Source: Gillisia xinjiangensis
GTDB taxonomy: Bacteria; Bacteroidota; Bacteroidia; Flavobacteriales; Flavobacteriaceae
Direction of reading: 5' to 3'
DNA: 64,000 nucleotides
Assembly (NCBI RefSeq): GCF_046298265.1
Contig: NZ_JBKAHK010000003.1
Coordinates: 248,001-312,000, forward strand
Below the pieces are notes generated by a model that saw only the letters and a list, made by a program, of their open reading frames with translations, had not been told where the DNA came from and did not search any database. Position 1 is the first letter of the stretch. Each line of letters begins with the position of its first letter. A program made the position numbers and the translations under genes. Below are positions 18,145 through 28,800 of this stretch, one piece after another.

Positions 18145-20994
18145 TTGAATCAAAACACTATAGATGATTTAAGTCATAAGGTTACCCCTGGCATTCGTAT
18201 CAAGTTAAGAGGAGAAGACTTTTTAATTACCAATAGAGAACACCATATTATAGATGCCGAAGGTATTTCTGAATTGGTTTACGGCCAAAGCTTTCAGTTC
18301 GATTTGAGACTGGAAGATTTTCAAGTAATACAACCAGAAGAAACCGAATTAGTTGCTGATGTAACGACAAATTACCGACAGACAAAATTGTTTCTAGAGA
18401 CCATCTTTAGAAATTCTTCCCACTATTCAGAAAATATTGAAATTGCTCATAAAGCAGCTTTGAGAGGAGCAAATTACCAATTTGAATCTACCATCAAGGC
18501 TTTAGCTCTTCCACAACCTAAACTACTAATTGCAGATGCGGTAGGGTTAGGTAAAACGGTTCAAGTGGGTATTTTTATGGCAGAGCTCATACGCCGTGGA
18601 AAGGGAAAGAAAATATTAGTTATTACACCTAAATCCATTCTCGCTCAATTTCAACAAGAAATTTGGGCACGCTTCGCTATTCCATTGGTGCGACTAGACT
18701 CTCAAGGCATAGCTCGGATTAAAACTGAACTTCCTTCTAATAAAAATCCATTTCATTATTATGACAAGGTAATTGTCTCCATCGATACCTTAAAACGTCA
18801 TAAAAAATATAGACACGATCTCGAAAAAGTTCATTGGGATATTGTGGCAATAGACGAGTGTCATACGGTAGCAAATACATCTTCCCAACGAGGTAACCTC
18901 GCGAAATTTCTTTCGGAGCGTACAGAGGCTATGGTGCTGACGTCTGCCACACCTCATAACGGTAAGAAAGAAAATTTTGCCAATTTAATAGGTATGCTTG
19001 ATCCAACCGCAATTCCTTATAATGGAGATTTTACTAAAGAAGATATTGAGCCCTTGTATGTAAGACGTTTCAAAAAAGATATAGAAAATGAAGTTGGAGA
19101 TGCATTTCAAGATCGCGCGGTAGAAACTATAGTGTGTAATTTGGGTACTGGAGAGGAAGAAGCACTGCGCATTATTCAAGAATTGAAGCATCATGCCATT
19201 AAAAAAAGTGGTGGCAACTGGAAAGCTAGTCCATTACTTTTTTCCATAGGTTTATTTAAAGCTTATATGTCCTCGCCTAAAGCGTGTTTAGTAACTGTAA
19301 ATAATAGATTGGAGAAAGAAAAGGAAAGCGACGATGACTATGTAACCGATTATTTATTAGAACTAAAGTATATTCTAAAAAAAATTGTAGAGAAAAAAAG
19401 TGACGCAAAATACAGCCAGTTGCTTTTCAAATTAGCCCAATTGGGATGGAAAGGCAAAAAGAACGATGAGCGTATCATTATTTTTGCTGAACGTAGGCCA
19501 ACACTCAACGAGTTGGAGAAAAACCTTAAGGAAGATTTTAAGTTAAAGGATAATGCTTTGGTTCAATTCAACGGAAGTTTAACGGATATTGAACAGCAAC
19601 ATATTCTTGAAGATTTTTCTAAAGAAGATAGTACAATCAAAGTATTTCTAGCCTCCGATGCGGGAAGTCAGGGTGTCAACCTTCATTACTTTTGTAATCA
19701 AATGTTTAACTACGACATCCCGTGGTCCATCATCACCTTAGATCAACGTAATGGACGTATAGACCGCTTTGGTCAAACTAAAACACCATACATCTATTAT
19801 TTGGTTGGGAGATCTGAAAGCAAAGATGTACAAGGTGACATTCGCATTATTGAACGATTGAAGGAAAAGGAAGAAGAAGTGCATAAGAGTCTTGGTGACG
19901 CAGGAGGTATGATGGGGGTATTTGATGCTATTGGTGAAGAAGACTTAGTAAAAAAAGCCTTAGCAAAATCTAATGCAGCTGTACTTGAGGAAAAAGAAGT
20001 CCAAAATGAGCATGATGGTGATTGGTTTACTGAAATGCTGCTAGACACATCACATTCAGTTAAAGAAGTGACTAAAGATGAAGGTTTCGAATCTTTCTAT
20101 CAAGATGATTTCCAATACTACTCATCACTTATTGACGAACTCAAAAGAACAGATGACAGGTTGATTAAGTATATTGACGTAGATCCTACTGCAAAAACTA
20201 TTGAGATTGAACAATTTGAAGACCTTTCGGTAAACGGTGTGCTTTATGATTTACCCGAGGAAGCTTTCCCAAAAAATAATGAAACGTTTAAATTAACCAC
20301 AGATAAAAATATCGTAGAGAAAGCTATTGTGCTTTCACGAAAGAAGCAAAACCAATGGCCACAATTCCAATTACTTTACGATCTTAATCCAATAGCAAAA
20401 TGGATGCAGTATAAACTGCTAGGCCAAGTTGACCGTGGTAAAGCTTTAGTTGCACGATTACGTGATCCATTACCTAAAAATATGGCGTGGTTTGTATTTC
20501 AAGGAATCACATCTAACCAACAAGGAAAACCTATGTTTTCCAAAACATTTGTGGTGGGAAAATCTTTTGATGGCAAAAACTCTGTAAGCTTGGAAACCTT
20601 TCAAGAATTTTTGATTCAGTACAGACTTAAGGATACTTTATCGGAATTAGAAACTACAAGTGACCAGTTAGTCATTTTAAAATCCTTATTATCAGAAGCA
20701 GTGGTTACTGCCAAAAAAGTTTACAAACTAAAACTGCAGGGCGATCTGGAAGATGAAATGGAAGAAAAACTGGAACATTATCAAGAAAAGTTGAACAAAT
20801 GGCTTCGGAATTCAGAAAGCCAGATGGAGCTAAAATTTGGTTCGGAAGAAACTGGCAACATTTCTTTTCACAAGAAAAAACGTCAAAATGAAGTGAACCA
20901 TGTAAAGGAACAGATGGATAAGTTTTACCAAGAATATTTTCAATTAGAAAATGAACCCTTTTTACGAGTAATCGCAGTTTTTTACAATGTTTAA
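18145..20994 (+). CDS. SNF2-family helicase, DrmD-like, first gene of defence operon
   Basis: This 949-residue SF2 ATPase is of the HepA/RapA-SNF2 type. It shows GLGKT (Walker A, 134-138), DECH (237-240), SATPHNG (267-273) and a C-terminal helicase domain with SDAGSQGVNLHYF and QRNGRIDRFGQ (534-544). The 400 residues after the motor are helical and charged. The frame has no usable ATG. The TTG at 18145 (MNQNTIDDL) is the most upstream sensible start, since the frame is closed by TAA at 18109. The closest known role by context is DrmD, the SNF2 protein of class 1 DISARM, also followed by a DNA adenine methylase. Translocation on DNA is expected; specificity is unknown. Confidence 0.9.
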   Translation: MNQNTIDDLSHKVTPGIRIKLRGEDFLITNREHHIIDAEGISELVYGQSFQFDLRLEDFQVIQPEETELVADVTTNYRQTKLFLETIFRNSSHYSENIEIAHKAALRGANYQFESTIKALALPQPKLLIADAVGLGKTVQVGIFMAELIRRGKGKKILVITPKSILAQFQQEIWARFAIPLVRLDSQGIARIKTELPSNKNPFHYYDKVIVSIDTLKRHKKYRHDLEKVHWDIVAIDECHTVANTSSQRGNLAKFLSERTEAMVLTSATPHNGKKENFANLIGMLDPTAIPYNGDFTKEDIEPLYVRRFKKDIENEVGDAFQDRAVETIVCNLGTGEEEALRIIQELKHHAIKKSGGNWKASPLLFSIGLFKAYMSSPKACLVTVNNRLEKEKESDDDYVTDYLLELKYILKKIVEKKSDAKYSQLLFKLAQLGWKGKKNDERIIIFAERRPTLNELEKNLKEDFKLKDNALVQFNGSLTDIEQQHILEDFSKEDSTIKVFLASDAGSQGVNLHYFCNQMFNYDIPWSIITLDQRNGRIDRFGQTKTPYIYYLVGRSESKDVQGDIRIIERLKEKEEEVHKSLGDAGGMMGVFDAIGEEDLVKKALAKSNAAVLEEKEVQNEHDGDWFTEMLLDTSHSVKEVTKDEGFESFYQDDFQYYSSLIDELKRTDDRLIKYIDVDPTAKTIEIEQFEDLSVNGVLYDLPEEAFPKNNETFKLTTDKNIVEKAIVLSRKKQNQWPQFQLLYDLNPIAKWMQYKLLGQVDRGKALVARLRDPLPKNMAWFVFQGITSNQQGKPMFSKTFVVGKSFDGKNSVSLETFQEFLIQYRLKDTLSELETTSDQLVILKSLLSEAVVTAKKVYKLKLQGDLEDEMEEKLEHYQEKLNKWLRNSESQMELKFGSEETGNISFHKKKRQNEVNHVKEQMDKFYQEYFQLENEPFLRVIAVFYNV

Positions 20995-21067
20995 AAAAAA
21001 AGATATACCAAAAAAATCAAGTGCGATGTAAGGTTGGGCATAATCGAAACCTCTCTCAAATAGACCA

Positions 21068-24000
21068 ATGACAGAATTTATAGAAAATATAGGCGATTAC
21101 TTTTCACAGCACTTTTTTGATGATGATTTCTCTAAGAAGGTGTTTGATAAGTCTGTCTATGGAGCAGACCACATAAAAGAATTCAATAAAAAAGTTCAGC
21201 CTTTAAGCGAGAAATACTACAAATTTAAAAGCGATTTATTAAATTTTCGCCGCACAGAGGATAAAGTAAAACGCACCCACATATTTCATACAGAGCTCCT
21301 CAATGCTCTTGGATACATCAACGGAACAGAACCGTATGATGAACCTGTAGTAATGGACGATAATAAAATCATTCCAGTGCGTTTCCGTTTCCATAAAAAC
21401 AACAAGCCGTTTCTCTACATTATGGAGATGCAGGCGATGATTCAGGAAGGTGATATTGACCCGGATGGTCTGTACGAACAGAGTTATATCCGTAAAGAAT
21501 GGCAAAGTGTATTGCCAAATAATCCACAGTGGAATCAATACGACATACGTCCTGAGGTTATTAAGGAGGCGCTTTCTGAATTATTCCTGTTGCCAGAAGA
21601 AAAACGGCCTACCTATCTCATTATGCTTGCAGGACCTAAAATCTTCCTTATTCAATATGAGAAATGGAAGTTTGATAGCTATTTGCTTATCGATCTTGAA
21701 GTACTCTTTACTGAAGCTAAAACACCGCAAAACAAAAACTACCTAGCACTCTTTTACGCCTTACTGGCTAAAAAGCAATTCATTTCCGAAACCGAAAGCA
21801 TCCTTAAAGGACTGGAAGAAGATGCACATAAAGCTAGTTACGGCGTGACCGTTACGCTCAAAAGCGCTGTTATCTATGCCGTTGAAGCACTTGCTAATGA
21901 AGCTATAAACTTTAGGCTTAATAATGCAATCACATTAGAGGAAAAGCAAAAAATAAATAAACAATTAGAGAACGAAAACTTTGCACGCGAACTAAAGGAT
22001 GAGTGCCTCAATTTCGTATATCGTTTACTCTTTATATTTTATGCAGAATCTCGTGCCGACCTTGAGATACTCCCTGTAAAAGACGCTACCTACCAGAAAG
22101 GCTATAGTCTTGAGATGTTGCGAGATCTGGAGATGGTGAAACTCACCACCGACTCTTCCCTCAATGGTTATTTCTTTTCAGAAAGTCTTTGGAAGCTGTT
22201 CGATTTTATGCATCAGGGCTCAACAAATGATGGAGGTTTTGATTTACAACCCCTGGACTCGCCCATGTTTGATAATGACCAACTGAAACACCTCCAAGGT
22301 GTCCAATTCAGAAATGTGGTCCTTAAAGAGATTGTATTGAGGTTATCCCTTTCTAAACGCACCAATAACAAGAGGGTGGGGCGTATATCTTATTCTAATC
22401 TGGGGATTAACCAGTTGGGTAGTGTGTATGAAAGTTTGCTTGCCTATTCTGGTTTCTTTGCTGGTGAAGACCTTATTGAAGTAAAAAATGCAAATGATAA
22501 AAACGGCAACGGTAGTGCTTTTTTAGTGCCTAAAAGCCGACGTGATGATTTTAAGGAGAAGGAAATTTTAAAAAAGGAGGAACATCCCGAACAGGATGTG
22601 CTCATCGAAAAAGGGCATTTTGTTTATCGTCTTAATGGGCGTGACCGTAAAAATTCGGCATCGTATTATACCCCAGAGGTATTGACCCATTGCACCGTAA
22701 AATACACACTGAAAGGAATCATTGACCGTCTTAAAGTACAACAAGCCTTTGTAGATGGAATATTGACAGGAACTCCTTGCGCAGATGAGATTTTGGAGCT
22801 CAAAATTTTGGAACCAGCAATGGGTGCAGCTGCCTTCCATAATGAGGTAATTAATCAGCTATCGGTAGCCTATTTGGAACTTAAGGAAGCAGAACAACAG
22901 GCTATAGGTCGCAAGCGCATTACCCCTGGCGATTATAAAGACGAACTGCAAAAAGTAAAAGCCTTGATTGCAGCAAACAATGTGTACGGTGTCGATCTTA
23001 ACCCAACTGCAGTTGAATTAGGAAAGTTATCCCTATGGCTCAACTGTATGCATAAGAATATGGAGACACCCTTCTTCGCACATCGGTTAGGTGCCGGAAA
23101 TGCTGTGGTGGGTGCTTGGCTTAAAGTTTATGATGAAAAAGATATCGAACGTGAGTTCGCAATAACTGCATCTGGCGCGATTTCTTCTAAGCCCATTATG
23201 AAATCATGGTGGGAAAAAGCTCCTAAACGCATACGATGGAAGAAGAATGGTACCCTTTCGCGAAAGCAAGGACAGATCTATCATTTTCTGTTACCAGATG
23301 ACAATATGGTTCCCAGTTTTGGAATAAAGCTTTTAAAAGAGGAATTGACAGATGCTGAAATAGATGGTTTTAAAAATTGGCGAAGTGGGTTTAAAAAACC
23401 CTTAACCAAAACTGAGATCATACGATTAGGCAAAATATGTGATACCATTGATGTATTGCTCGAGGATCACTACAAATCCCAAAAAGGGATGATTGCAGAT
23501 ACCTCTTCTATCTATCCTGTGTATGGCCAACCTAGCCCACAAACAGCTACAAAAGGATATGACGAAAAAGAACGCCTAACCGAATCCCGAAAGGACCGAC
23601 AGGCGCCATATTACAAGCTCAAAACCATACTGGATTACTGGTGCAGCCTATGGTTTTGGGACGTTCGCGATGTCACACTCTTACCAAAACGTACAGAGTG
23701 GTATAACGAAATAGAAAGCATCTTGCAGATAGACAGCGCAGAGCTTAAAAACAATGCAGATGCCCAGAGTATTAAGGAACAAATACGTAACAAGGCACGC
23801 GGAGGTACTCTATTTGACAATCCAGACCGTTTAATCTATGTGCAGGCACTTGCCGAGCAGCATCGCTTTTTTCATAACGAGATCGAGTTTGTCGAAGTGT
23901 TTAAGGAGCGTGGTGGTTTTGATGTGATTGTGGGGAATCCACCTTGGTTAAAATTAACTTTTGAAGAAAAATCAATTATTTCTGAAAACTATCCTGAATT

Positions 24001-25849
24001 AGAATTACGAGGAGCATCCGCATCTAAGGTTGTTCAATTTAGAAGAAAGTACTTCGAGTCAGAAAATTATAAGAATCAATATCTCAAAGAAAATATTGCT
24101 ATCGATTCTGCTTCTAATTTCATGAATGGACGACAGAATTATCCATTATTAAAAGGGCAACAAACAAATCTGTATAAATGTATAGTTGAAAACGGTTTAT
24201 CACTTACAAGCCCGAAAGGTTTTCTAGGTTTACTACATCCTGATAGTATTTATGACGATCCAAGAGGTCAACTATTACGAAAAGAAATATATCCAAGGTT
24301 AAAATATCACTTCCATTTTCAAAATAAGAAAATGCTTTTTTCAGAAATAAAGGACAAAATTACCTATGGTGTAAATGTCTATTATGGAAGTAAAGGAGAA
24401 GTAAATTTTGATTCGATAAGTAATCTATATCATCCCTCAACTATTTATCAGTCTTATAAAGATTCTGGATCCAAGTTAATTTTTGGAATGAAGAAGAAAA
24501 ACGATGCTACAGGAATTTATGAATGGAATGTTGAAGGCTACAAAAGCCGTATCATAAATTATGATGCCGATAAATTATCTAGTTTAAAAGAAATTTTTAA
24601 TCAATCTGATTCTAAAAAAGAAGTTAAACTGGTATCAATTTATTCTAAAGAAAGTTTTGATGTTCTAGAGAAGCTAGAGGCTTTTGCTAATAGATTAAGC
24701 GGATTTAATCATAAAATATCCGAAGGTTTACACGAAACAAATGAACAATACTCTATAGAGAATCAAACTGGATTGATCAAAGAGGAAGTTACTTATCCAA
24801 AAATTGAAGAATATCAACTAGTTTATAGTGGCCCTCATTTTTTTGTTGCAAATCCATTATATAGAAGTCCTCAAGAGATTGTTAATAATCATAATGATTT
24901 TGACGTCCTAGATTTGATGGAAATTGAAAAGGATTTTGTCCCGAGGACTAAATACATACCAGCTCAAAACCTTGATGAATATGCTAAAGGAAATGGTTAT
25001 TTCAATTCAGAATTATGGATTGAAAACTACAAATTAGCTTGTAGTAAAATGATTGATTCAATGTCTGAAAGAACTTTACAGAGCTGTATAATCCCACCCA
25101 AAGTTTCGCATATTAATGGTGTAATTAGTGTATCCACAAAAAAATCGATTGATTTAGTTGAATTGGCGGGATTAACCCATTCTACTGTTTTAGATTTTTA
25201 TCTTAAAACAATGAATGTAACAAATTTGACAGATAGTAGATTAAATACCTTTCCGTTAGGAATAGATACTATTTTTAGAGACCAGTTAGTTCCAAGGGTT
25301 CTACGCTTAAATTGCCTAAATACATATTATTCTGATTTGTGGGACGAATTATTTCAAGATGATTTTAAAGATATTAGCTGGTACAAGGATGATTTTCGAT
25401 TATCAAGCTATATATTATTAACTAATAAATGGAATGCTGAAATCACTCCGTTTAGAAATCATTTTGAACGCAGAGAAGCGCTTGTTGAAATTGATGTTAT
25501 AGTGGCTATGGCTTTAAAACTTTCGTTAGAAGATTTGATAAGCATTTTCAAAATTCAATTTTCGGTTTTTGAAAAATTTGAGGACAATACCTTTTATGAT
25601 TCAAATGGAAAAATTGTTTTCAATATCAACCATCAAGGCCTTAAAGCAGTGGGCGTTGATTCTAAAATTTGGAATGAAATAAAAGATCTGAAAACTGGAG
25701 AAACCCATGTTCACACCATTGAAAAAAGCGAGTTGTACAACGGTAGGCAAATAACCTATCACGCTCCTTTTGATAAATGTGACCGTGTAGATGATTATAA
25801 GAACGCTTGGGCGCATTTTGAGAAGGTGTTTAATCTTGAAACTATTTAA
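21068..25849 (+). CDS. Giant adenine-N6 DNA methyltransferase, DrmMI/PglX-like
   Basis: This 1593-residue protein is of the Eco57I/PglX large methylase type. The SAM-binding motif I reads EPAMGAAAF (582-590) instead of the usual DPAxGSGxF. The acidic loop follows as VYGVDLNPTAVELGKLSLWL (from 639). The catalytic motif IV is NPPW (957-960), typical of N6-adenine enzymes. The 580-residue N-terminal part contains FLYIMEMQAM in a place where type IIG enzymes often carry a nuclease, but no clear PD-(D/E)xK is seen. The last 500 residues probably form target recognition. It follows the SNF2 gene by 73 bases and ends 2 bases before the next gene. It likely marks host DNA as self. Confidence 0.88.
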   Translation: MTEFIENIGDYFSQHFFDDDFSKKVFDKSVYGADHIKEFNKKVQPLSEKYYKFKSDLLNFRRTEDKVKRTHIFHTELLNALGYINGTEPYDEPVVMDDNKIIPVRFRFHKNNKPFLYIMEMQAMIQEGDIDPDGLYEQSYIRKEWQSVLPNNPQWNQYDIRPEVIKEALSELFLLPEEKRPTYLIMLAGPKIFLIQYEKWKFDSYLLIDLEVLFTEAKTPQNKNYLALFYALLAKKQFISETESILKGLEEDAHKASYGVTVTLKSAVIYAVEALANEAINFRLNNAITLEEKQKINKQLENENFARELKDECLNFVYRLLFIFYAESRADLEILPVKDATYQKGYSLEMLRDLEMVKLTTDSSLNGYFFSESLWKLFDFMHQGSTNDGGFDLQPLDSPMFDNDQLKHLQGVQFRNVVLKEIVLRLSLSKRTNNKRVGRISYSNLGINQLGSVYESLLAYSGFFAGEDLIEVKNANDKNGNGSAFLVPKSRRDDFKEKEILKKEEHPEQDVLIEKGHFVYRLNGRDRKNSASYYTPEVLTHCTVKYTLKGIIDRLKVQQAFVDGILTGTPCADEILELKILEPAMGAAAFHNEVINQLSVAYLELKEAEQQAIGRKRITPGDYKDELQKVKALIAANNVYGVDLNPTAVELGKLSLWLNCMHKNMETPFFAHRLGAGNAVVGAWLKVYDEKDIEREFAITASGAISSKPIMKSWWEKAPKRIRWKKNGTLSRKQGQIYHFLLPDDNMVPSFGIKLLKEELTDAEIDGFKNWRSGFKKPLTKTEIIRLGKICDTIDVLLEDHYKSQKGMIADTSSIYPVYGQPSPQTATKGYDEKERLTESRKDRQAPYYKLKTILDYWCSLWFWDVRDVTLLPKRTEWYNEIESILQIDSAELKNNADAQSIKEQIRNKARGGTLFDNPDRLIYVQALAEQHRFFHNEIEFVEVFKERGGFDVIVGNPPWLKLTFEEKSIISENYPELELRGASASKVVQFRRKYFESENYKNQYLKENIAIDSASNFMNGRQNYPLLKGQQTNLYKCIVENGLSLTSPKGFLGLLHPDSIYDDPRGQLLRKEIYPRLKYHFHFQNKKMLFSEIKDKITYGVNVYYGSKGEVNFDSISNLYHPSTIYQSYKDSGSKLIFGMKKKNDATGIYEWNVEGYKSRIINYDADKLSSLKEIFNQSDSKKEVKLVSIYSKESFDVLEKLEAFANRLSGFNHKISEGLHETNEQYSIENQTGLIKEEVTYPKIEEYQLVYSGPHFFVANPLYRSPQEIVNNHNDFDVLDLMEIEKDFVPRTKYIPAQNLDEYAKGNGYFNSELWIENYKLACSKMIDSMSERTLQSCIIPPKVSHINGVISVSTKKSIDLVELAGLTHSTVLDFYLKTMNVTNLTDSRLNTFPLGIDTIFRDQLVPRVLRLNCLNTYYSDLWDELFQDDFKDISWYKDDFRLSSYILLTNKWNAEITPFRNHFERREALVEIDVIVAMALKLSLEDLISIFKIQFSVFEKFEDNTFYDSNGKIVFNINHQGLKAVGVDSKIWNEIKDLKTGETHVHTIEKSELYNGRQITYHAPFDKCDRVDDYKNAWAHFEKVFNLETI

Positions 25850-25851
25850 AT

Positions 25852-28800
25852 ATGCTACCATTATTACAGGCGAATGAAATAAAACGTGCGGTAGTAGATT
25901 ACTTACGTTCCACCTTCAATTTTGAAGATGCACAACTTGATCAATCTTTTGAGGATTTTTTACTTAATGAACCTAAGGGAATGTTCAAAGGCCCATTTAT
26001 TCAGATGCGATTGCCATTTGATAAGATAGAGAGCGATCATGACAAGGAAGTTTTTGATAAAGCCTTATTTGTAAAACCAGCGTTTGATCCTTACCATCAT
26101 CAGTTTGTTACTTTTAAAAAACTGTCAACACGCAACGGTCACAACCCAGAACCAGTCATTCTAACTACAGGGACTGGATCTGGTAAGACGGAGAGTTTCT
26201 TATTCCCATTATTGGATTACTGTTATCAACATAGAGACAAGCCAGGTATTAAAGCCATTATTTTATATCCTATGAATGCTTTGGCTACAGATCAAGCCAG
26301 AAGAATAGCTCAAGAGATTAACAGCTTTACAGATAAGGATGGTAATCTAGTTTTAAAAGGAAATATACGTGCAGGACTCTTTATAGGAGAAGGCAAGGAT
26401 AAGAATGGTACACGAGCAACAAGGATGGGCGAAGATCATATTATAGAAGATCGTGATGCGCTTGTAAAATCGCCGCCAGACATCTTGTTAACGAATTTTA
26501 AGATGCTGGATTTTTCCCTCTTGCAAGGTCGCTTTCATAACTTGTGGAAATACAATTTTAAAAATACCAGTCTGCTTAAATTTATAGTCCTAGACGAACT
26601 ACATACCTACGATGGTGCTAAGGGATCTGATGTGGCAAACCTATTGCGACGTCTAAAATTAAAACTTAAGGTTCCCAAAGATCAGATTGTGCCAATAGGA
26701 ACCAGTGCCACAATGGCTGGTGGAGAAGAAGGCAAAGTAGAATTGGTTGATTTCTTCTCAAAGGTTTTTGGTGTTAAGGTTTCCACAGATGCAATTATAG
26801 AAGAACAACGACAGGAAGCAGATGACTTTTTTGAGTTGGAACAAGAAATTCCTATCATAGATAAAAATAGAAATAATGAATGTCGCTTCCGTGAAAATGA
26901 TACCTATAATAGTTATCTTGAACGTCAACTAGATTTCTGGGGTTACACGGGCTATGATCCTGTTAGGTTAGGTTCGGCATTAAAAAAGAACGCGTGGTTT
27001 TTTGAACTACTCAAATTAACTAATTCTGAAGTCAAAGAAATTAAACCGTTATTGGCGGATTGGGCATCTCAGATCGATAAGTCGTTAGAAAAGGAAGAAA
27101 TTGAACTCTTTTTTGGTTCCTTGCTTGCGCTCATCACTTATGCCAAAGAACCTTCAGGAAGCAGAATGTTTCCTTTTCTATACCTTCAGCTTACGTACTG
27201 GTTGCGTAGCTTAAATAAGATTACAAGATTAGTACAACCCAATGCTGTATTTGAATGGGAACGTGACCGCAACCCTATAAATAAAGTAAAAGCATTGCCG
27301 CCATACTTTTGCAGGGATTGTGGTGGTAGCGGTTGGATAGGTATTAAAAAAGAACACAGCTTTAATTTTGAAGAGGATCTAAAGAAGACGAGACAACAAT
27401 TTATAGGAAATACGGGTAATAAGAACATCTATTTTATAAGTAGTCTCGAAAACAGAAGTGACATAGACGTTTATGCCGCAGATTATACGCCTACAGGAGA
27501 TTGTATAGAAGGCTATATGCACCCTGAATCCTTGAGTATTTATGACCATAAAGAGAGTGATGAATATTTCAAAATCTTAGGGACTCGCATCACAAACGGT
27601 AATCATATAGATAAAATTTGCCCACATTGTAACTCTCAGAATACACTCTCACTAATAGGTACTGGAGTTCCTACCTTAGAATCTATTGCATCGGCACAGA
27701 TACTTGCCACTGCTACAGATCCAACTCCAGATGCACAGCGTAAATTGCTTGCATTTACAAATGGTGTTCAGGATGCTGCACACCAGGCAGGATTTATAGA
27801 AAATAGAAACTTTAGATTTGGAATACGTCATGCTATCCAGACCATTTTAAAAGATAGAACAGAGGCTATATCCTTGAATAATTTATACGAAGAGTTTAAT
27901 GCATACTGGAAAAACTACGCCCTTGAGAAAGGAGATCTAGAATCCCACTATTACAAGTTCTTTCCACCAGACTGTGATGCGAGATTAGAAATTGATGATC
28001 ACCGAAACAAAGATGGTCGCTTAAGTCAAACCTTTGATACCGAATTTGCCAATAGAATGTCTTGGGAGGTATGGGCAGAGTTTTCCTACCGTTCTATCAT
28101 AGGGCGAACTTTGGAGAAAACGGGAGCCTCAGCAACCCATTTTAATGACGATACAATGAGAGAGGTATATGACCAGCTCAAGTATTGGTTAGATCAAAAT
28201 GAATTAGGAAATCGTGTTGAAAAAGAACCCTTTTTAAAATTTCTTAACGGAGTTTTACATAGGCTACGTACCAAAGGTGGTGTAGATCATAGGTATCTTA
28301 AAAAGTACAGAACTGAGCGAACAGGATGGTATTTATTGGGAACTAGAGGAAACGTAAATAGACAGTTTTTCTTGATGCGTAATTTTGGGAGTTCATCGAG
28401 ATTACCAAAGTTTTTGGCTCTCTCACCAGGAGCGAATACTAGAGCTTTTGACGTAGTTCAAATGACCAAAAATGATAATTGGTTCAGCACTTATTTCAAA
28501 AAGTGTTTTGAACTTGTAGGTGCCCAAGAAACAGCCCTGATCAATGAGTTTTATGGGCAATTACTAGATTATTTGGATTCTAATAATATTTTAGATAAAA
28601 AAGTAGCAGCAGGAACAACAAACTATGGTCTTGCCGAAAATATGATTTTTGTAAGTCCTGTAGTTGCACAGTTCGCCTGTAAAAAATGTGGACATCAACT
28701 AAATACAACCCAAGAAGCAACAGACCTAATGACAGGAATGAAATGCCTTCAATATCGTTGCTCGGGTAATTATGAAATTACTACCAATGCTGCCTTAGAT

